Source of the DNA: Bacteroidales bacterium
GTDB lineage: Bacteria; Bacteroidota; Bacteroidia; Bacteroidales; P3
Direction: 5' to 3'
Length of the DNA stretch: 8,475 nucleotides
Assembly (NCBI GenBank): GCA_017647065.1
Contig: JAGCLI010000112.1
Coordinates: forward strand, 1 to 8,475
Shown here piece after piece: positions 5,554 to 8,475 of the stretch. The translations under genes were made by a program, and so were the position numbers. The first letter of the stretch is position 1; each line of letters begins with the position of its first letter. Under the pieces are notes generated by a model. The model saw only the letters and a list, made by a program, of their open reading frames with translations. It was not told the origin of the DNA and did not search any database.

Positions 5554-8475
5554 AAAGAATTCTAAGAGTTTTTCGGGGATAGGTATCAGTTTTTCTTCAT
5601 ATTCTTCTGCAAGAGAATAGATATTTCTAAGTTGTAATACTATGTTTTCTATTTCTTGATAGTAATATTCAGGGTTTTCTGTCATTTTTTCAAATTGTCG
5701 CAGGGTGATTTTTAGGTATTGATTTATCATTGTAAAGTATCCATCGGCAAGTGTAATACGTATGTGTTCTAATCCCCAATCTTGACTTTGCAATAGCAAA
5801 CGATACCAAGTGTTTTCTAATTTTTGTATTTGTATTCTGTCTTGTGCTTGTTGTGAGGTGTTGAGTGAGAAGTATTGTTGCATAATTTGTGAGAATTGTT
5901 CTGTAGATAGATATATGTATGAGTCTGATTTTTCTTCTTGTCCTAAGAGTGAATAGATTATTGCTAAGTCTGCTGCTGCTTCGGGATAGTAATGGAGTGA
6001 AAAAGGCAAGTTTTCGGATAGTGAATTGCAAACAATGAGTGCTTTGTCTGCTTTATTTTTTTGCAATAGTTTATATGCCAAGCAAATTGAATTGTCATAG
6101 AATTGTTTTACTATATCTCGTTCTATTTCGTTGTAGTAAACACCTTGTTTATCAAAGTTTTTCCATTGGAATTTATGAATAAAATTCTCATACATTTTAT
6201 CTTCATTTATTTCTCCTGCTTTTAGGGCAATTATTTCTTGATTTTCTATTGGTGTTCCTTCTAATTTATAGGCAAATCCTTCTAATTTAAGATAGTTTTC
6301 TAAACCAAAAAAATCGTCAATAGAGTATGCGGAAAAATAAATAGGTCGTTTTTCAATGTTTGTAGCAATTATATCGAGTGCAACAAAGGTTGATTTTCCT
6401 ATTTCAAAGGCATTGTATTGCCAATACAAAGAATCGTTATCTTTTTTAAGGTAATATTTATTTGTATTAAGTATATGAATAGTTGTTCCAAAGAGAGTGT
6501 CTGTCAAAGTATAAGAATCTTTTATTACTTTCGATAGATGTTCTCTATTAAAACTTGGATAGATTTGATTATATGTGTATTGATTTTCTAATTGTTTTGC
6601 TGTGAGCGAAGTTTGTATTGGATCTGACTCATATTGTGCTTGATAGAGTTGTTTGATATTAGAATCATCATTTAATAATTGAAGATTGATTACTCTAACA
6701 TCTCTACGAATTCCCTCAACGTTTTGAACATACCATAAAGGGAAGGTATCGTTGTCTCCATTGACAAAAAGAATAGCATTTTTGTCGCAACTTTCAAGCA
6801 TAGATACTGCAAAATTTCTTGCGGTGTATTGTCCTGCGTGATTATGGTCATCAAAGTTTTCAATACCTACATAAATTGGCAAGGCAATGAAAAGAGGGGT
6901 TATATAGATTGGACGTCTTAGTTTGATAATATCTGCTATTGTTTGGGAAATTGAGAATATTCCTACAACCAACCAAAGACTTAACGAAGCAAAAGAAAGT
7001 AAAAAAACATAATCTCTTTCTCTTGGTTGATAGGCTGCTTGATTAAGATAAAGAACAAGTGCTATGGAGGAAAAGAAAAAGAGAATTAAATTAACAAGAA
7101 AATATTTTGAGTCTTTTCTTAAATGAGAGAATAATCCTATTATTACTAATAATAGTGGTATTGCACAATATAGGTTATGTCCCTTTTGTGCCTGAGGATT
7201 GAGAGTTTGAGAGTTTATACTCATTTTATCCTCTATGTATTTTATTCCAGTAGTCCATTGCGAGTTTTTATAGTCTCCATAACCTTGAACATCGTTTACT
7301 TTTCCTGAAAAGTTATTTAACAGATAACGAAAGTACATATAATTGAGTTGATAGGAGAAGAAGAATTGTAAATTTTGCTTAAAGGAAGGTTTTAGTCTTT
7401 CTTCGCCATTTATTATCACTATTTCTTCGGGCTGTCCCACCCATTCTATGTAACCATTCTCATAAGCAATGTTTTCATAGTTCCACATTCTTGGAAAAAT
7501 TGTTTTTTGCTCTTTGGCAAATATTGGTTTTAGTTGCCCATTTTCAGTTATTTCAAAATTTTCTGGTGGTAGAGCAGTGTAATATTGTCCATAGACAAGG
7601 GGAGGTTTAGTGAAATTTTCTCTGTTGTAATAGTTTTTAAATTGATTTGACGTGTTTGGACTATATTGATTAAGAGGTACTCCTGCATTTGAGCGTATTG
7701 GCACAATAAGATATACACTCAATCCTATAATAAGAAATATTAGTCCTAAAATTATATATAATAAAAGTGGTTTTGATTTTTTGTAGGCAACGACAATTAG
7801 AAAAGCAAGAATAAGTGAAAAAATTATAATTTTAAGTATTGCATACTCTGATAATATCCATATTAAAAATATCGGCAATATAAATTGTATTAAACCTATT
7901 AACAGTAAAGAAAGTAGAAAGTAAAGTAATGCTCCTTTGAAAGTAGTTTTTCTTTTATCGAAATAAATAATCAAACAAATAGCAGGTAGGGAAAGAAGTG
8001 TGAGTTGATGAACGCAAAGTGAAAGTCCTAAAATAAGGCATATCAATATAAGATAGTTTACTCTGTGAGTTTGAGTCCATTTAATTGTTAAGCATATTGA
8101 AAGCAGGCTAAGTAAGAGTGATAATGGATAAACATCTGTTTCATTTGCACAAAACCATTGTGAATCCAGTACTGCAAAGGTTAATGCTCCTATTATTGAA
8201 GAGGTAATAATCCCAGGGTACATTTGAGAGAAACGTGATAAAACGTAAACACAAATGTGATAAAGCATCATTACGCTTAGTCCACTAAATAGTGGAGACA
8301 AATAAGTGATTGGAATGATTGAACCTAAGAGTTGAAAGAATGGTGCTCCTGGGGGGTGAGATATTTGAAGAGTAGCGGAAGTTGTAGCAAACTCTGCCCC
8401 GTCCCAAAACGAAATTGTAGGATACTGTGTAAAGGTATAAAGTAATGTAGTTAGTGTAGCTATTATCCAACCGAT
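5548..8475 (-). CDS. DUF2723 membrane protein, probable GT-C (TMEM260-like) glycosyltransferase, 5' partial
   Basis: At least 975 residues, open to the right edge; the N-terminus is missing. The frame has no stop up to 8475, and a TTG at 8301 is internal. Numbering from the edge, the conserved first loop reads FWDGAEF (23-29) and SHPPGAP (39-45), the hallmark W-D-x-x-E-F and H-P-P-G-x-P of DUF2723, where GT-C enzymes place acidic active-site residues. NETDVY (111-116), PIRSNAGVP (259-267), YNREN (283-287), PRERDYVF (484-491), DDHNHAGQYTARN (542-554) and NGDNDTFPLWYVQ (572-584) follow the family order. Hydrophobic helices fill about 1-260 and 435-540. The C-terminal third (about 590-975) is soluble and helical, ending in a repeat-like region that I cannot assign. 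Human TMEM260, which carries the same domain, is a protein O-mannosyltransferase; transfer of sugar to exported proteins is therefore a reasonable inference here, not a demonstrated role. Length is usual for Bacteroidota members. It converges on the flippase-like gene. Confidence 0.9.
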   Translation of the reverse strand: MGWIIATLTTLLYTFTQYPTISFWDGAEFATTSATLQISHPPGAPFFQLLGSIIPITYLSPLFSGLSVMMLYHICVYVLSRFSQMYPGIITSSIIGALTFAVLDSQWFCANETDVYPLSLLLSLLSICLTIKWTQTHRVNYLILICLILGLSLCVHQLTLLSLPAICLIIYFDKRKTTFKGALLYFLLSLLLIGLIQFILPIFLIWILSEYAILKIIIFSLILAFLIVVAYKKSKPLLLYIILGLIFLIIGLSVYLIVPIRSNAGVPLNQYSPNTSNQFKNYYNRENFTKPPLVYGQYYTALPPENFEITENGQLKPIFAKEQKTIFPRMWNYENIAYENGYIEWVGQPEEIVIINGEERLKPSFKQNLQFFFSYQLNYMYFRYLLNNFSGKVNDVQGYGDYKNSQWTTGIKYIEDKMSINSQTLNPQAQKGHNLYCAIPLLLVIIGLFSHLRKDSKYFLVNLILFFFSSIALVLYLNQAAYQPRERDYVFLLSFASLSLWLVVGIFSISQTIADIIKLRRPIYITPLFIALPIYVGIENFDDHNHAGQYTARNFAVSMLESCDKNAILFVNGDNDTFPLWYVQNVEGIRRDVRVINLQLLNDDSNIKQLYQAQYESDPIQTSLTAKQLENQYTYNQIYPSFNREHLSKVIKDSYTLTDTLFGTTIHILNTNKYYLKKDNDSLYWQYNAFEIGKSTFVALDIIATNIEKRPIYFSAYSIDDFFGLENYLKLEGFAYKLEGTPIENQEIIALKAGEINEDKMYENFIHKFQWKNFDKQGVYYNEIERDIVKQFYDNSICLAYKLLQKNKADKALIVCNSLSENLPFSLHYYPEAAADLAIIYSLLGQEEKSDSYIYLSTEQFSQIMQQYFSLNTSQQAQDRIQIQKLENTWYRLLLQSQDWGLEHIRITLADGYFTMINQYLKITLRQFEKMTENPEYYYQEIENIVLQLRNIYSLAEEYEEKLIPIPEKLLEFFK

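Noticed and set aside
5690..6031. Minus-strand 113-codon frame within the DUF2723 gene
   Set aside because: It is a shifted-frame shadow rich in R, T and S with no domain, fully inside the conserved gene.
8299..8301. TTG as start of the DUF2723 gene
   Set aside because: The frame continues upstream to the window edge with conserved family motifs, so the gene is cut by the window and does not start here.
8285..8470. Minus-strand 61-codon frame at the right edge
   Set aside because: The neighbouring frame over the same bases encodes the hallmark DUF2723 loop (WDGAEF and HPPGAP), so that frame is the real one.

Overview
The window looks like a stretch of a Bacteroidota (Bacteroidetes) chromosome, probably from the order Bacteroidales. 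The evidence is a visibly AT-rich composition, starts without Shine-Dalgarno sequences, and -7 boxes of the TAnnTTTG type, one of them with a correctly spaced TTTG at -33. Two long genes also belong to families typical of the phylum: a secreted tandem M16 peptidase and a DUF2723 membrane protein. Genus and species cannot be fixed from the sequence.

Layout. Bases 1-1184 (+) carry the end of a Panacea/SocA-like (DUF4065) antitoxin gene, cut by the left edge. A 277-residue protein with a GNAT acetyltransferase core follows, overlapping it by 14 bases; together they read as a toxin-antitoxin operon. A perfect 19-bp hairpin (1178-1220) closes this operon and also the convergent M16 zinc-peptidase gene (1220-4123, -). 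Upstream of the peptidase, on the same strand, lie a terminator hairpin (4152-4185) and a tRNA-His(GTG) gene (4203-4276) with its own promoter (4291-4322). A divergent -7 box at 4341-4348 lies immediately before a polysaccharide-flippase-like membrane protein (4354-5517, +). That gene converges on a long DUF2723 gene (5548-8475, -, cut by the right edge), and the two share an AT-rich hairpin whose opposite arms contain the two stop codons.

How the parts relate. The left operon is an accessory module; the rest looks like chromosomal backbone: a periplasmic or surface protease, a tRNA, and two multi-spanning membrane proteins of the cell envelope. The flippase-like protein probably moves a lipid-linked glycan, and DUF2723 is a probable GT-C glycosyltransferase family, so both may serve surface glycosylation. 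They are convergent, however, not an operon. The most interesting item is the antitoxin/GNAT pair, because its acetyltransferase is larger than and different from the well-known TacT/AtaT-type GNAT toxins. Nothing in the window proves toxicity. No CRISPR array, insertion sequence, rRNA or origin was seen. The only stretch near 230 bases without a protein gene (4124-4353) is filled by the tRNA, its terminator and the promoters.
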